Shown here: piece after piece, positions 9,993 to 18,224 of the stretch
Position numbering within the stretch: position 1 is the stretch's first letter
Layout: each line of letters opens with the position of its first letter
Assembly (NCBI RefSeq): GCF_900178005.1
Contig: NZ_FXBS01000006.1
Span: forward strand, 1,521,585-1,585,584
DNA length: 64,000 nt
Reading direction: 5' to 3'
Origin: Tuberibacillus sp. Marseille-P3662
GTDB taxonomy: Bacteria; Bacillota; Bacilli; Bacillales; Sporolactobacillaceae
The notes under the pieces: model-generated
The model's database searches: none
What the model was told of the DNA's origin: nothing
Seen by the model: only the letters and a program-made list of their open reading frames with translations
Position numbers and translations under genes: made by a program

Positions 9993-10120
9993 GACTCACT
10001 TATTTTTAATTTCTTTAAATACAAAGTTAATACGCTAAAACACTAAAGTATACAGTTAGCTTGAACCATCTGTCTTTTCACTTTTATGGACACCGACTGA
10101 ATCAATGAGAATTATGGTAT

Positions 10121-10392
10121 TAAAAAACGCCCGCCTCCTAGAAAAGAGACGAGCGCTTGGAAACATGACTCGCGGTACCACTCTCATTGTTCCGATATAC
10201 GGAACCAGCTTTGGGGCTGTTAACGGTAACCATCCGGCCGACCCTAGTCAAGTGTATACTCTTTCAAGTCGACATCTTAGAAGTCCGGTTCATCGCCTTA
10301 TTTGACCGGGCTCCCACCTTCCCCGGCTCGCTATTTGCAAATGAAAGACGATTACTCTCTTCATCAACGATTTTGCTAACGTTATCTTTGTT
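10121..10392 (-). promoter_or_regulatory. T-box leader, distal, Arg (CGG) specifier
   Basis: Second complete T-box upstream of the first. It has AGAGTGGTACCGCG at 10171-10184, a terminator hairpin with U run at about 10121-10154, and a Stem I whose upper helix ATCGTC/GGCGAT leads into GAAC-CGG-A (specifier 10285-10287). Stem I and antiterminator are clearly related to the proximal copy, but the linkers differ, so the duplication is not recent or is diverging. The two would act in series, needing two antitermination events for argC transcription. Confidence 0.92.
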
Positions 10393-10397
10393 AAGTT

Positions 10398-10425
10398 ATT
10401 ATACACGACTCATAAATGAAGTCAA
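10398..10425 (-). promoter_or_regulatory. SigA-type promoter of the arg operon
   Basis: On the minus strand, TTGACT (10420-10425) and TATAAT (10398-10403) are spaced by 16 bases. Transcription would begin about where the distal T-box Stem I starts. I see no comparable promoter between the two T-boxes, which supports one transcript through both. Confidence 0.82.
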
Positions 10426-10603
10426 CAGCATTTATAAAAAAATTATATTTTTTGATCAAATTCTTAATTGAACCTACTATACCTATTACCGGTGCCCGGT
10501 GAAATCATGGCAAACTACCATTTTTGTCTTTCCTACTACAAATGCTGATACAAGCTTCGTTCATAAACATAGTATGTCGTATAACTTATAAAGGAGTTGT
10601 TAA

Positions 10604-10894
10604 ATGATGTCTTACCATCACAATTGTAATGGAATGGAAAACGAAAATGAGGTTCAAGGCACTGAAACAGAATCTCAATCCCGTCGCCGTAGAAATAATG
10701 CAGTCGTGAAAAACAGCGGTAACTCATATGTCTATGTAGAAGCTGAAGCTTCAGCTAAGGCTTTTGCTAATGCATTCGCGAAAGCTGTTGAGCGGAATAG
10801 TACTGACAACCAAAATGATGTTGGCGGTACTGAAGATGAAGAAAATGATAACCACAAATGCGGTTGCCACCGCCGCTGGAAACGAAATAACTAA
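10604..10894 (+). CDS. Small hypothetical protein with SGNSxVYVE motif
   Basis: Unrecognised 96-residue protein preceded by AAAGGAG at about 10590 (ATG 10604 or 10607). Features in order: a polar, Glu/Gln-rich N-terminus; a basic patch SRRRRNN near 26-31; the segment NSGNSYVYVEAEASAKAF with an Ala-rich likely helix near 38-62; and an acidic stretch ending in HKCGCHRRW. The SGNSxVYVE motif recurs in the next gene, 22 bases downstream. The pattern faintly recalls spore-coat X/V-type sequences, but I would not assign that. No signal peptide or membrane segment is seen. The 160 bases upstream hold no feature I can support. Confidence 0.7.
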   Translation: MMSYHHNCNGMENENEVQGTETESQSRRRRNNAVVKNSGNSYVYVEAEASAKAFANAFAKAVERNSTDNQNDVGGTEDEENDNHKCGCHRRWKRNN

Positions 10895-10916
10895 AACAGG
10901 GAAAGGTGAAGGATTC

Positions 10917-11144
10917 ATGGAACAACAAGCCAAAGTTAATGAGAGTGGCAACAGCCATGTCTATGTCGAAGTTGATACCCGCCCGATGGCTTATGCCATG
11001 TTATCTACGATGCACGCGACCGGCCGATTCTCTGATGATGAAATGAACGAAATGGTCAGTAACATGAGACTATTAAATTCCGAGAACAGCGTGAAGTTTT
11101 ATTCTAGTGAAAATGACCCTAAGAGAGCAAGACTCTTTGTCTAA
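10917..11144 (+). CDS. Small hypothetical protein, partner of the preceding gene
   Basis: Unrecognised 75-residue protein. The ATG at 10917 is supported by AAAGGTGAAGG just upstream; the frame is open further upstream but overlaps the previous gene. The N-terminal part, ESGNSHVYVEVDTRPMAYAML, parallels SGNSYVYVEAEASAKAF in the upstream protein, so the pair may have arisen by duplication or may interact. The rest is polar with a likely helix (DDEMNEMVSNMRLL). Both genes probably share one transcript that ends at the hairpin 11153-11190. Confidence 0.7.
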   Translation: MEQQAKVNESGNSHVYVEVDTRPMAYAMLSTMHATGRFSDDEMNEMVSNMRLLNSENSVKFYSSENDPKRARLFV

Positions 11145-11152
11145 CGCTTCTT

Positions 11153-11190
11153 ATAGCGCCTCACTTTGTGTGAGGCGCTATTCTTATTTT
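11153..11190 (+). terminator. Rho-independent terminator of the small gene pair
   Basis: A perfect 12-bp stem ATAGCGCCTCAC/GTGAGGCGCTAT with a 5-base loop, followed by a T-rich tail (TTCTTATTTT), nine bases after the stop at 11144. Confidence 0.85.
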
Positions 11191-11222
11191 GGATAGAACG
11201 CTTAAAGTCGCGGATAGACTTG

Positions 11223-11254
11223 AAAAAACCATCCCTTAACAGGAATGGTTTTTT
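11223..11254. terminator. Bidirectional terminator
   Basis: An A6-stem-T6 hairpin (AAAAAACCATCCC / GGAATGGTTTTTT) lies just past the end of the minus-strand gene at 11277. The symmetrical A and T runs let it serve both strands. Confidence 0.75.
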
Positions 11255-11276
11255 CATCGTCTATCCTCTATTAACA

Positions 11277-12443
11277 TTAATCGTCTTTTAACGCCTGACC
11301 TGCTAACATTTGAATCACCGCATCGTCCATTGGCGGATTATGCAGACCTGCTCGAACGTCACGATAGTACCGTTCAAATGTGGACTTCTTCGATAATCCT
11401 CGACCACCAGCAATTCGTAAAGCAAGATCAACGACATGATTAGCCGCATTGGTCGCAACTGTTTTAACGGCTGCCAATTCGGTTCCCATATTCACACGCT
11501 GATCCGGGTCTTGATCCCAGCGTTCAGCAACAGCATACATAAAATGTCTAGCTTTCATCAATTCAAGATCCATTTCACCGATTTTTTGCTTGATATGTGG
11601 TACTTCGGAAATCGTCGTATCAAGACTGTTGGGTTGATAGGATTTCGCAAACTGAATGGCATCATTGCGCGCAGCAATGGCGATGCCTAAATAACAAGCT
11701 GGAATGTGTAATAACCAACCTTTCGGGGAAGATTTTTTGGAAGATTGTACGACTTCGACGAGTCTATCTTTCGGAACCGTGACATTCTCGAGAATCAAAT
11801 CATCGCTTCCTGTGCCCCGCATGCCAAGAACGTCCCAAGTATGTTCGACTGAAACGCCTGCCCGATCACGGTCAATTAAAAACGATCCAACCGTTTCTAA
11901 TTCTTCAACATAGGCTGTTACAATATAATAGTCGAGAACATTAGCCATGGTTGTAAACGTCTTATGACCATTAATGATGTATTGATCACCTTGACGAACA
12001 GCACGTGTTTCTGGAATACCCCCGCGCGTCGGACTACCCGTCGCAGGTTCCGTTGCCGCCCGGTTCAGAACTTTCTTCTGTGTACCTACTTCATTTGCAA
12101 TCCAAGTAAATGTTGCTTCATCCCACAGAGTTTGCTCGCTTAACTCCATCATGGTCCCCAAATGCCATCCCATGGACAGTGCCGTCGAACCATCACCAAC
12201 GGCCAACCTTTCCTGAAGGAGCACAAATTCATAGAGGGACAGTTCTTCTCCGCCGTAGGCTTTCGGTAAAGTCAATGAGACATAATCATGCACCTTTAAT
12301 TCATGGAGATTGTCTAACGAAAACGTCGCCGAGCGATCCGTTTCTCCCGCCCGATCTTTGATCAATGATGCCAGTCTCTCTGCTTTTGAAAACAAACGCT
12401 CTTGCCGGTCATTTTTAACAAAAGGTGTGTAAATTTCCTTCAC
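11277..12443 (-). CDS. Acyl-CoA dehydrogenase-family flavoprotein (YdbM/DszC-like)
   Basis: A 388-residue protein of the acyl-CoA dehydrogenase fold: N-terminal helical domain, middle domain with NRAATEPATGSPTRGG, YIINGHKTFTTMA and GMRGTGSDD, and a C-terminal domain with IAGGRGLSKKSTFERYYRDVRAG. The usual catalytic-base motif (EGTxEI) is absent; the end reads RAGLHNPPMDDAVIQ. That pattern is shared with the YdbM and DszC/SfnC branch, whose members are often monooxygenases or poorly characterised. It may therefore be an FMN-dependent oxygenase or a dehydrogenase with another base. It lies downstream of, and co-directional with, a sigma-54 activator but has its own candidate promoter. Confidence 0.8.
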   Translation of the reverse strand: MKEIYTPFVKNDRQERLFSKAERLASLIKDRAGETDRSATFSLDNLHELKVHDYVSLTLPKAYGGEELSLYEFVLLQERLAVGDGSTALSMGWHLGTMMELSEQTLWDEATFTWIANEVGTQKKVLNRAATEPATGSPTRGGIPETRAVRQGDQYIINGHKTFTTMANVLDYYIVTAYVEELETVGSFLIDRDRAGVSVEHTWDVLGMRGTGSDDLILENVTVPKDRLVEVVQSSKKSSPKGWLLHIPACYLGIAIAARNDAIQFAKSYQPNSLDTTISEVPHIKQKIGEMDLELMKARHFMYAVAERWDQDPDQRVNMGTELAAVKTVATNAANHVVDLALRIAGGRGLSKKSTFERYYRDVRAGLHNPPMDDAVIQMLAGQALKDD

Positions 12444-12474
12444 TTTTCACCACTCCATTCGATATCCTGTATAA

Positions 12475-12504
12475 ATCATACTAAACTTATGGAAATGGCT
12501 GCAA
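12475..12504 (-). promoter_or_regulatory. Candidate SigA promoter for the 11277-12443 gene
   Basis: On the minus strand, TTGCAG (12499-12504) and TATGAT (12475-12480) are spaced by 18 bases, about 30 bases before the ATG at 12443. A GGAGTGGTGA ribosome site follows. Confidence 0.5.
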
Positions 12505-12525
12505 TTATTCAATTTATACAAAAAA

Positions 12526-13881
12526 TCATTCTTCACGCCACTTTTTCATTTTCTTAACTAGCGTTGAATGATTCATGCCTAACTCTTTAGCTGCCTTCCG
12601 GATAGAATCATTTTTTTGTATTGCATTCTTAACGATCCGTTTTTCAAACTGTTCCAATTGCTCCCTCAAGGATAATGGTCGATCAACATCCATGTTCGTA
12701 TTCTGGTAAATATGTGGAGGGAGATGGTGTGGCTCAATTGTTCTCGACGGTATGGAGACAACCATACTTTCCATCAAGTTTCTCAATTCTCTGACATTAC
12801 CTGGCCAATTATAAACATTTAGTAATTTATGTGTATCATTTGATAGACACTTATTAATTGAATATTGCCGGCAATAATAGTTAAAATAATGGTCGACTAA
12901 TTCCTGGATATCTTCAGGCCGTTGGACTAAAGGGGGAACTTGAATGTCGACAACAAGCAATCGGTAAAAAAGGTCTTCGCGAAATCGCCCTTCCGTGACA
13001 AGTTTTCTTAAATCTTGATTCGTCACCGATATGATTCGGATATTTAAATTTCTTGGATGACTCCCACCAATTCTTTGAATTTGCTTTTCTTGGAGGGTAC
13101 GCAAAAGCTTGACCTGTAATTGTTGCGGCATCTCGCCAATCTCATCTAACATGATCGTACCTTCATTAGCCAACTCAAGTAGTCCGATTTTTCCGTTCTT
13201 ATGAGCTCCTGTAAATGCACCTTTCTCATATCCAAATAGCTCCGATTCCATGAGTGACTCAGGAATCGCTCCGCAGTTCACCTTGATAAAAGGTTTATCA
13301 TGCCGATCACTCAATTTATGAATCATGTTTGCAATAACCTCTTTCCCAGTACCCGAAGGACCAGATAAAAGTACACCTGTGGGATGAGGCGCAATCAGTT
13401 TAATTTTGTCATAGATCTGCTTCATTTTTTGACTTTGGAAAACCATCGTCTGACGCGGATCATTCAGCTTAAAAGTATATCGATTATTGTTGATTTTGGA
13501 AAAGCTTTTTGCCTTCTCTAGTTCTCCTCTTATGTCGTTCAAGTATGTAATATCGCGAACGCTTGTAACAACCATATCAATCTGTCCTGATTCGCCAAAA
13601 ACTGGATTGCCAGTCACAATCACATCTTTTTTCCCGTTGATTTTCTGCATAATTGAGATTTGCTTTTTCTTTTCAAGGACAAGTAAAGATACCGATTGGT
13701 CAATATAGCCCTGATTCATTAAATCAGTCATATGATGGCCAACCAATTCATCTCTTCGAAAACCAGTCATCTCTTCATAAGCTGAATTAACCAAAATGGT
13801 CACACCATCTTGATCGACAACATAGATGCCATCTGTAGAAAATTCTATGATTGACGCCATTTTTTTATTGAGAGATGTCAT
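12526..13881 (-). CDS. Sigma-54-dependent transcriptional activator with PAS sensor
   Basis: A 451-residue enhancer-binding protein. Residues ~5-115 form a PAS domain (FSTDGIYVVDQDGVTILVN), and ~147-375 the AAA+ domain with Walker A GPSGTGKE (174-181), the sigma-54 contact loop GAFTGA (221-226) and Walker B MLDEIGE. A Fis-type helix-turn-helix (RKAAKELGMNHSTLVKKMKKW) lies at the very C-terminus. It is divergent from the lactonase/alcohol dehydrogenase genes, and the shared intergenic region holds two matching palindromes and a sigma-54 promoter. It very probably activates those genes in response to a small ligand seen by the PAS domain. The inducer is unknown. Confidence 0.93.
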   Translation of the reverse strand: MTSLNKKMASIIEFSTDGIYVVDQDGVTILVNSAYEEMTGFRRDELVGHHMTDLMNQGYIDQSVSLLVLEKKKQISIMQKINGKKDVIVTGNPVFGESGQIDMVVTSVRDITYLNDIRGELEKAKSFSKINNNRYTFKLNDPRQTMVFQSQKMKQIYDKIKLIAPHPTGVLLSGPSGTGKEVIANMIHKLSDRHDKPFIKVNCGAIPESLMESELFGYEKGAFTGAHKNGKIGLLELANEGTIMLDEIGEMPQQLQVKLLRTLQEKQIQRIGGSHPRNLNIRIISVTNQDLRKLVTEGRFREDLFYRLLVVDIQVPPLVQRPEDIQELVDHYFNYYCRQYSINKCLSNDTHKLLNVYNWPGNVRELRNLMESMVVSIPSRTIEPHHLPPHIYQNTNMDVDRPLSLREQLEQFEKRIVKNAIQKNDSIRKAAKELGMNHSTLVKKMKKWREE

Positions 13882-13917
13882 TTTTAACCCTCCACCTCTG
13901 GTGATTTTCAGAACATG

Positions 13918-13993
13918 ATGGTGACTTTTTTCACCATTAAAATTTCTATACTTCCAGGAAAATTCCTATCCGTATGGTGATTTTTTTCACCAA
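13918..13993. promoter_or_regulatory. Paired activator-binding palindromes (UAS)
   Basis: Two copies of the same dyad, ATGGTGA-N6-TCACCAT at 13918-13937 and ATGGTGA-N6-TCACCAA at 13974-13993, start 56 bases apart, i.e. on roughly the same helical face. A further half-site TGGTGA lies near 13899. They sit 40-115 bases upstream of the sigma-54 promoter, the usual place for enhancer sites, and just in front of the activator gene. Confidence 0.8.
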
Positions 13994-14032
13994 CAAAATA
14001 TCTTTTTAGGCTTGTCATGCCCTTCTATATTT

Positions 14033-14048
14033 TGGCACTACAATTGCA
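14033..14048 (+). promoter_or_regulatory. Sigma-54 (-24/-12) promoter
   Basis: TGGCAC (14033-14038), five bases, TTGCA (14044-14048). The invariant GG (14034-14035) and GC (14046-14047) are separated by exactly 10 bases. It lies 43 bases before the lactonase ATG and downstream of the paired dyads. Confidence 0.92.
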
Positions 14049-14090
14049 TATACAATAATGAATCTTGTTTAAAAAGGAGGAGTTAAAACA

Positions 14091-14939
14091 ATGGTAAATA
14101 TCAACAAGTCGAGACCTAAGCTTTATGTGATGGACAATGGCCGAATGAGCATGGACAAAAATTTAATGATCGCCACATCCAATCAGGCGACCGTGGATGA
14201 TCCCCACGCCCCCAATGAAATGGTTGAATTCCCTATTTACACTGTGCTTATTGATCATCCGGAAGGAAAGATTTTATTTGATACGGCCTGTAATCCAAAT
14301 TCGATGGGACCCGAGGGACGTTGGAATGAAGCTACTCAGAAAGGGTTCCCATGGAAAGCTAGTGAAGAATGTTACTTGCATAACCGATTAGAACAGTTAG
14401 GCGTTCGCCCCGAGGACATCAAGTATGTTGTTGCATCCCATCTCCATTTAGATCATGCGGGTTGCTTGGAGTTATTTACCAACGCAACGGTTATTGTTCA
14501 CGATGATGAATTAAACGGCGCCCTACGAACCTTTGCTCGAAATCAAAGTGAAGGCGCCTACATTTGGGCCGACATCAATGCATGGATCAAGAATAATCTA
14601 CAATGGCAAACCGTTAAACCAGACGAGGATCATTTGGAACTTGTGGAAGGGGTTAAAATTCTTAATTTTGGAAGCGGCCATGCTTGGGGCATGATTGGCC
14701 TTCAAGTTGAATTACCTGATACAGGCTCTATTATACTCGCCTCTGATGCTATCTATACTGCTGAAAGCTATGGGCCGCCAATAAAACCACCTGGCATTAT
14801 ATATGACTCCGTGGGTTGGGCGAAAGCTGTAAACAAAATAAAACGTTTGGCAAGAGAAACGAACGCTGTCGTTTGGTATGGTCACGATGCAGACCAATTT
14901 AAAACCTTCCGTAAATCAACCGAAGGCTATTATGAGTAA
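14091..14939 (+). CDS. Metallo-beta-lactamase-fold lactonase (AiiA/AttM-like)
   Basis: A 282-residue member of the dinuclear-zinc lactonase family that opens N-acyl-homoserine lactones or small lactones such as gamma-butyrolactone. All metal ligands are visible: H117, H119, D121 and H122 in SHLHLDHAG, H197 in GSGHAWG, D219 in ASDAIY and H265 in WYGHDAD. There is no signal peptide, so it is cytoplasmic. It follows a sigma-54 promoter and an AAAAAGGAGGAG site. The alcohol dehydrogenase 20 bases downstream makes a catabolic lactone-to-hydroxyacid-to-semialdehyde route more likely than quorum quenching, as in the Agrobacterium att/blc system. The true substrate is not shown by sequence. Confidence 0.85.
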   Translation: MVNINKSRPKLYVMDNGRMSMDKNLMIATSNQATVDDPHAPNEMVEFPIYTVLIDHPEGKILFDTACNPNSMGPEGRWNEATQKGFPWKASEECYLHNRLEQLGVRPEDIKYVVASHLHLDHAGCLELFTNATVIVHDDELNGALRTFARNQSEGAYIWADINAWIKNNLQWQTVKPDEDHLELVEGVKILNFGSGHAWGMIGLQVELPDTGSIILASDAIYTAESYGPPIKPPGIIYDSVGWAKAVNKIKRLARETNAVVWYGHDADQFKTFRKSTEGYYE

Positions 14940-14959
14940 TGATCGAAAGGAGTATTCAA

Positions 14960-16084
14960 ATGCAAACACGAGCAGCTGTTCTACATGAGATGGGACGCCC
15001 CACTCCCTATGCTGAAAGCCAGCCTTTAAAAGTTGAAACCCTAGAATTAGATGGTCCTGAGAGAGACGAAGTCCTTGTTCAAGTTAAGGCTGTTGGCTTG
15101 TGCCATTCGGATTTATCTGTCATTAACGGCAGTCGTCCAAGACCAACGCCTATGGCACTCGGCCATGAAGCAGCTGGTGTCATTACCGAGGTCGGTGAAG
15201 GTGTTACCGGTTTAAAGCCTGGAGATCATGTCGTCTGTTCATTTGTTCCGAGTTGCGGACATTGCCTGCCTTGTCAGGAAGGACGGCCAGCTTTGTGCGA
15301 AACCGGAGCAGCCGTCAATAATGAAGGTGTATTACTCTCAGGAGAACGTCGACTTCATTCTGATCATGGGCCTGTCAACCATCATCTGGGCGTTTCCGGT
15401 TTTGCCGAATATGCCGTGGTATCTCGAAACTCAGTGATCAAAGTTGATCCAGAAGTGCCATTGAACAAAGTTGCTATCTTTGGTTGTGCGGTTATTACAG
15501 GTGTCGGGGCCGTTATCAATACAGCTCGTGTAAAACCTGGAAGCAGTGTCGCTGTCGTAGGACTGGGTGGCATTGGACTTAATGCGTTGCTTGGTGCTGT
15601 TTTAGCAGGGGCTCGTCAAATTATCGCAGTCGATATTAACCCAGATAAACTTGAATTTGCTAAAAAAATAGGTGCAACATCGACCTTTGATTCTCGAGAT
15701 CCAAATGCTGTGGAAAACATCCGTTCAGCAACAGGCGGAGGAGTTAACTATGCTTTTGAAACAGCTGGCGTTGTGCCTGCCATGGAAACAGCTTACGGGA
15801 TAACAAAAAGGGGTGGCACCACAGTTACGACAGGATTACCCGACCCGAGTCACCAATTTTCGTTCCCTCAAGTGACGCTCACAGCCGAAGAACGCACGGT
15901 TAAAGGATCTTATCTCGGGAGTTGTGTCCCTTCCCGTGATATCCCCCGTTTTATTGAATTATATAAAAATGGACGACTTCCGGTTGATCAACTTCTAACA
16001 GACAGTCTGCCACTTGACCAAATCAATGAAGGTTTTGATCGACTTGCCAATGGTGAAGTCTCCCGTCTCGTTATAGAGATGTAG
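14960..16084 (+). CDS. Zinc-dependent alcohol dehydrogenase (class III-like)
   Basis: A 374-residue medium-chain dehydrogenase. It has the catalytic zinc site GLCHSDLSVING with GHEAAG, the structural zinc loop CGHCLPCQEGRPALC, and the NAD-binding GLGGIGLNALLG followed by the acidic VDINPDK. The ATG at 14960 has AAAGGAG at the right distance; an in-frame ATG at 14939 overlaps the lactonase stop but lacks a site. It shares the sigma-54-driven transcript with the lactonase. In the att/blc analogy it would oxidise the hydroxy acid (e.g. 4-hydroxybutyrate) to a semialdehyde, but other alcohols are possible. Confidence 0.88.
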   Translation: MQTRAAVLHEMGRPTPYAESQPLKVETLELDGPERDEVLVQVKAVGLCHSDLSVINGSRPRPTPMALGHEAAGVITEVGEGVTGLKPGDHVVCSFVPSCGHCLPCQEGRPALCETGAAVNNEGVLLSGERRLHSDHGPVNHHLGVSGFAEYAVVSRNSVIKVDPEVPLNKVAIFGCAVITGVGAVINTARVKPGSSVAVVGLGGIGLNALLGAVLAGARQIIAVDINPDKLEFAKKIGATSTFDSRDPNAVENIRSATGGGVNYAFETAGVVPAMETAYGITKRGGTTVTTGLPDPSHQFSFPQVTLTAEERTVKGSYLGSCVPSRDIPRFIELYKNGRLPVDQLLTDSLPLDQINEGFDRLANGEVSRLVIEM

Positions 16085-16111
16085 GTTGTTTCAACCGATT
16101 AGTTCTGAAAG

Positions 16112-16137
16112 GCATCCCTCAGTGGGGTGCTTTTTTA
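16112..16137 (+). terminator. Rho-independent terminator
   Basis: Stem GCATCCC/GGGGTGC with a 5-base loop followed by TTTTTTAT, 28 bases after the dehydrogenase stop. It closes the two-gene transcript. Confidence 0.85.
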
Positions 16138-16151
16138 TGTCGTACAAAGCA

Positions 16152-16397
16152 TTAAATAAAAATAATCAAAGCAATAATAGCCCCCAAAAAAGTAACCCCA
16201 TAAATCATTGATAACACCTTGACATTCTTTAATGAACGCGTTTCATAATCCCAAGATCTTTGTTGTTCATCCTGGTGTGTATCCCCTTCTTCATCATATT
16301 TTTCTATCGTTTGATTCACTTCTTTACCAACAAAGATGGTCCCGACTAAACCAACTACACACACTAGAATAGCGAGAACAATTAAAAATATATACAT
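16152..16397 (-). CDS. Small membrane protein, unknown function
   Basis: An 81-residue protein with two predicted membrane helices (IFLIVLAILVCVVGLVGTIF near the N-terminus and MIYGVTFLGAIIALIIFI at the C-terminus) joined by a charged loop. I take ATG 16397, which follows GAAAGGGTG; the frame is open to 16481 but the extra residues are polar and lack a ribosome site. I do not recognise the family. Confidence 0.6.
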   Translation of the reverse strand: MYIFLIVLAILVCVVGLVGTIFVGKEVNQTIEKYDEEGDTHQDEQQRSWDYETRSLKNVKVLSMIYGVTFLGAIIALIIFI

Positions 16398-16533
16398 AAT
16401 ACACCCTTTCAAGTCAGGAAACCATTGGTCCCTTTTTGATTTCTTACCTATAACATTATCAAAAATGAAGCCCCCTTTCACCTATTTTTAGCCTTGATCT
16501 TTTAAAGGAATGAAACTTTAATTGAGGAATAAA

Positions 16534-16728
16534 GGGCTGGGACAAATATAAAACAGGATACTCAAATGCCACACAATAAGATATGAAAGCAAGTTCTAAA
16601 CGTAGTCTAGTCAAATACGTAGACGCCCGCGAGCGATGACAGGAATACTATTCTAAACAAATCATCCGAACTGATTAATAAACAAGTTCGGATGATTCTG
16701 TGACTCATATACTTTTGTCCCAGTCCCC
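16534..16728. repeat. Dispersed ~200-bp intergenic repeat, copy 1
   Basis: Shares most of its sequence with 23607-23817. Its ends are complementary (GGGCTGGGACAAA near the left, TTTTGTCCCAGTCCC at the right), and an internal hairpin AATCATCCGAAC / GTTCGGATGATT lies toward the right end. Compared with copy 2 it lacks about 16-20 bases after GACGCCCGCG. No open frame is present. It behaves like a small non-coding mobile or structured repeat; it lies in the gap between the small membrane protein and the semialdehyde dehydrogenase. Confidence 0.85.
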
Positions 16729-16745
16729 CCTTTTCCGATCTTAAA

Positions 16746-18206
16746 TCATGACCAGCGCGCGGTCACCATTTTCTTTCTTGTATAGAAGTTCACACCGTCT
16801 TTGCCATTAGCATGCAAGTCACCGTAGAATGAATTTTTCCACCCAGAGAATGGGAAAAAGGCCATCGGTGCTGGGACGTTAATATTAATCCCAAGCATAC
16901 CCGCATCAATCGTTTCTCTAAAGTCACGAACAGCCTTACCACTTCCTGTGTATAGGCAAGCACCATTCGCAAACTCTGATTTGTTTGTCAGTTGAATACC
17001 TTCCTCAAGGTCTTTCACGCGAACAATGCTTAAAACAGGCCCGAAGATTTCATCCTTCCAAATCGTCATGTCTTCATTAACATGGTCAAAAATGGTCGCA
17101 CCCAAGAAGTAGCCCTTGTCTGTTTGTTGCGCATCAATCCGGCCATCTCTAATCAGTTGTGCTTGCTCATTTTCACCTTTATCAATATAGTCCAACACAC
17201 GTTTTTTATGGCTGTCGCGAATCAATGGACCGAGGAAGACATCTTCAGATAATCCGTTACCCATTTTAATATGATCCGCAGCATCAACCAACCGCTCGAC
17301 AAATTCATCCGCGATTGCATCTTCAACAACAACCACTGAACATGCCATGCAGCGTTCTCCTGCACTGCCGAATGCTGCACTCGTCACACCCTGAACAGCC
17401 TGATCAAGATCAGCATCACTAAGAACAATTGAGTGGTTCTTCGCACCTGCAAGTGCTTGCACGCGTTTGCCATTAGCTGAGGCTGTTTTATAGACATATT
17501 CGGCAACAGGTTGCGAACCAACGAAGGAAATCCCCTTGATATCTTCATGTTCAAGCAAACCGTTCACAACATCATGAGCACCATGAACAATATTTAAAAC
17601 CCCATCTGGAAGTCCGGCTTCTGTAAATAGTTCAACGAGCCGTTGAGCAAGAAGAGGGGTCCGCTCAGAAGGTTTTAATATAAACGTGTTGCCGCAAGCA
17701 ACAGCCATTGGGTACATCCAACACGGCACCATCATTGGGAAATTAAATGGAGTGATCCCGCCTACAACACCAATCGGATAACGGTACATACCGGATTCAA
17801 TATTGGAAGCAACATCCGGAAGCACCTCTCCCATCATGAGGCTCGGAGCTCCCGCAGCGAATTCGACATTTTCAATGCCTCGTTGCACTTCACCCTTAGC
17901 TTCTGAAAAAGCCTTTCCGTTTTCTTTTGTGATTAATTCCGCCAGTTCATCAAAGTTTTCAAGCAACAGCTGTTGATACTTAAACAAAACTCGTGCCCGC
18001 TTGGCTACTGGTGTTTGGCTCCATGTTTTAAAGGCCTTTTGTGCGACTTCAACCGCTTGATAAACATCTTCTTTAGAGGAAATCGGTACTTCGGCAAGTG
18101 TTTCCCCTGTTGCAGGATTAGGGACAACCTCTGTCTGATTAGACTGAGCTTCGACCCACTCACCGTTAATATAGTTTTTTAATACAGTTACTGTTTTTGT
18201 CGTCAT
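16746..18206 (-). CDS. mmsA: Methylmalonate-semialdehyde dehydrogenase family (CoA-acylating)
   Basis: A 486-residue aldehyde dehydrogenase. Family signs are [28 protein letters not shown] and the catalytic Cys in [11 protein letters not shown], the last two typical of the MmsA/IolA branch, which turns malonate or methylmalonate semialdehyde into acetyl- or propionyl-CoA. It is the last gene of the sigma-54-driven operon behind the iron alcohol dehydrogenase and GntP permease. Together they suggest uptake of a hydroxy acid, oxidation to the semialdehyde and conversion to acyl-CoA (e.g. 3-hydroxypropionate or 3-hydroxyisobutyrate). Succinate semialdehyde remains possible. Confidence 0.88.
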   Translation of the reverse strand: MTTKTVTVLKNYINGEWVEAQSNQTEVVPNPATGETLAEVPISSKEDVYQAVEVAQKAFKTWSQTPVAKRARVLFKYQQLLLENFDELAELITKENGKAFSEAKGEVQRGIENVEFAAGAPSLMMGEVLPDVASNIESGMYRYPIGVVGGITPFNFPMMVPCWMYPMAVACGNTFILKPSERTPLLAQRLVELFTEAGLPDGVLNIVHGAHDVVNGLLEHEDIKGISFVGSQPVAEYVYKTASANGKRVQALAGAKNHSIVLSDADLDQAVQGVTSAAFGSAGERCMACSVVVVEDAIADEFVERLVDAADHIKMGNGLSEDVFLGPLIRDSHKKRVLDYIDKGENEQAQLIRDGRIDAQQTDKGYFLGATIFDHVNEDMTIWKDEIFGPVLSIVRVKDLEEGIQLTNKSEFANGACLYTGSGKAVRDFRETIDAGMLGININVPAPMAFFPFSGWKNSFYGDLHANGKDGVNFYTRKKMVTARWS

Positions 18207-18224
18207 AATGATGCACTCCTTTAA

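Noticed and set aside
14091-14939. Quorum-quenching as the main role of the lactonase
   Set aside because: Possible by fold, but sigma-54 control and the coupled alcohol dehydrogenase fit lactone catabolism better; kept as an alternative only.
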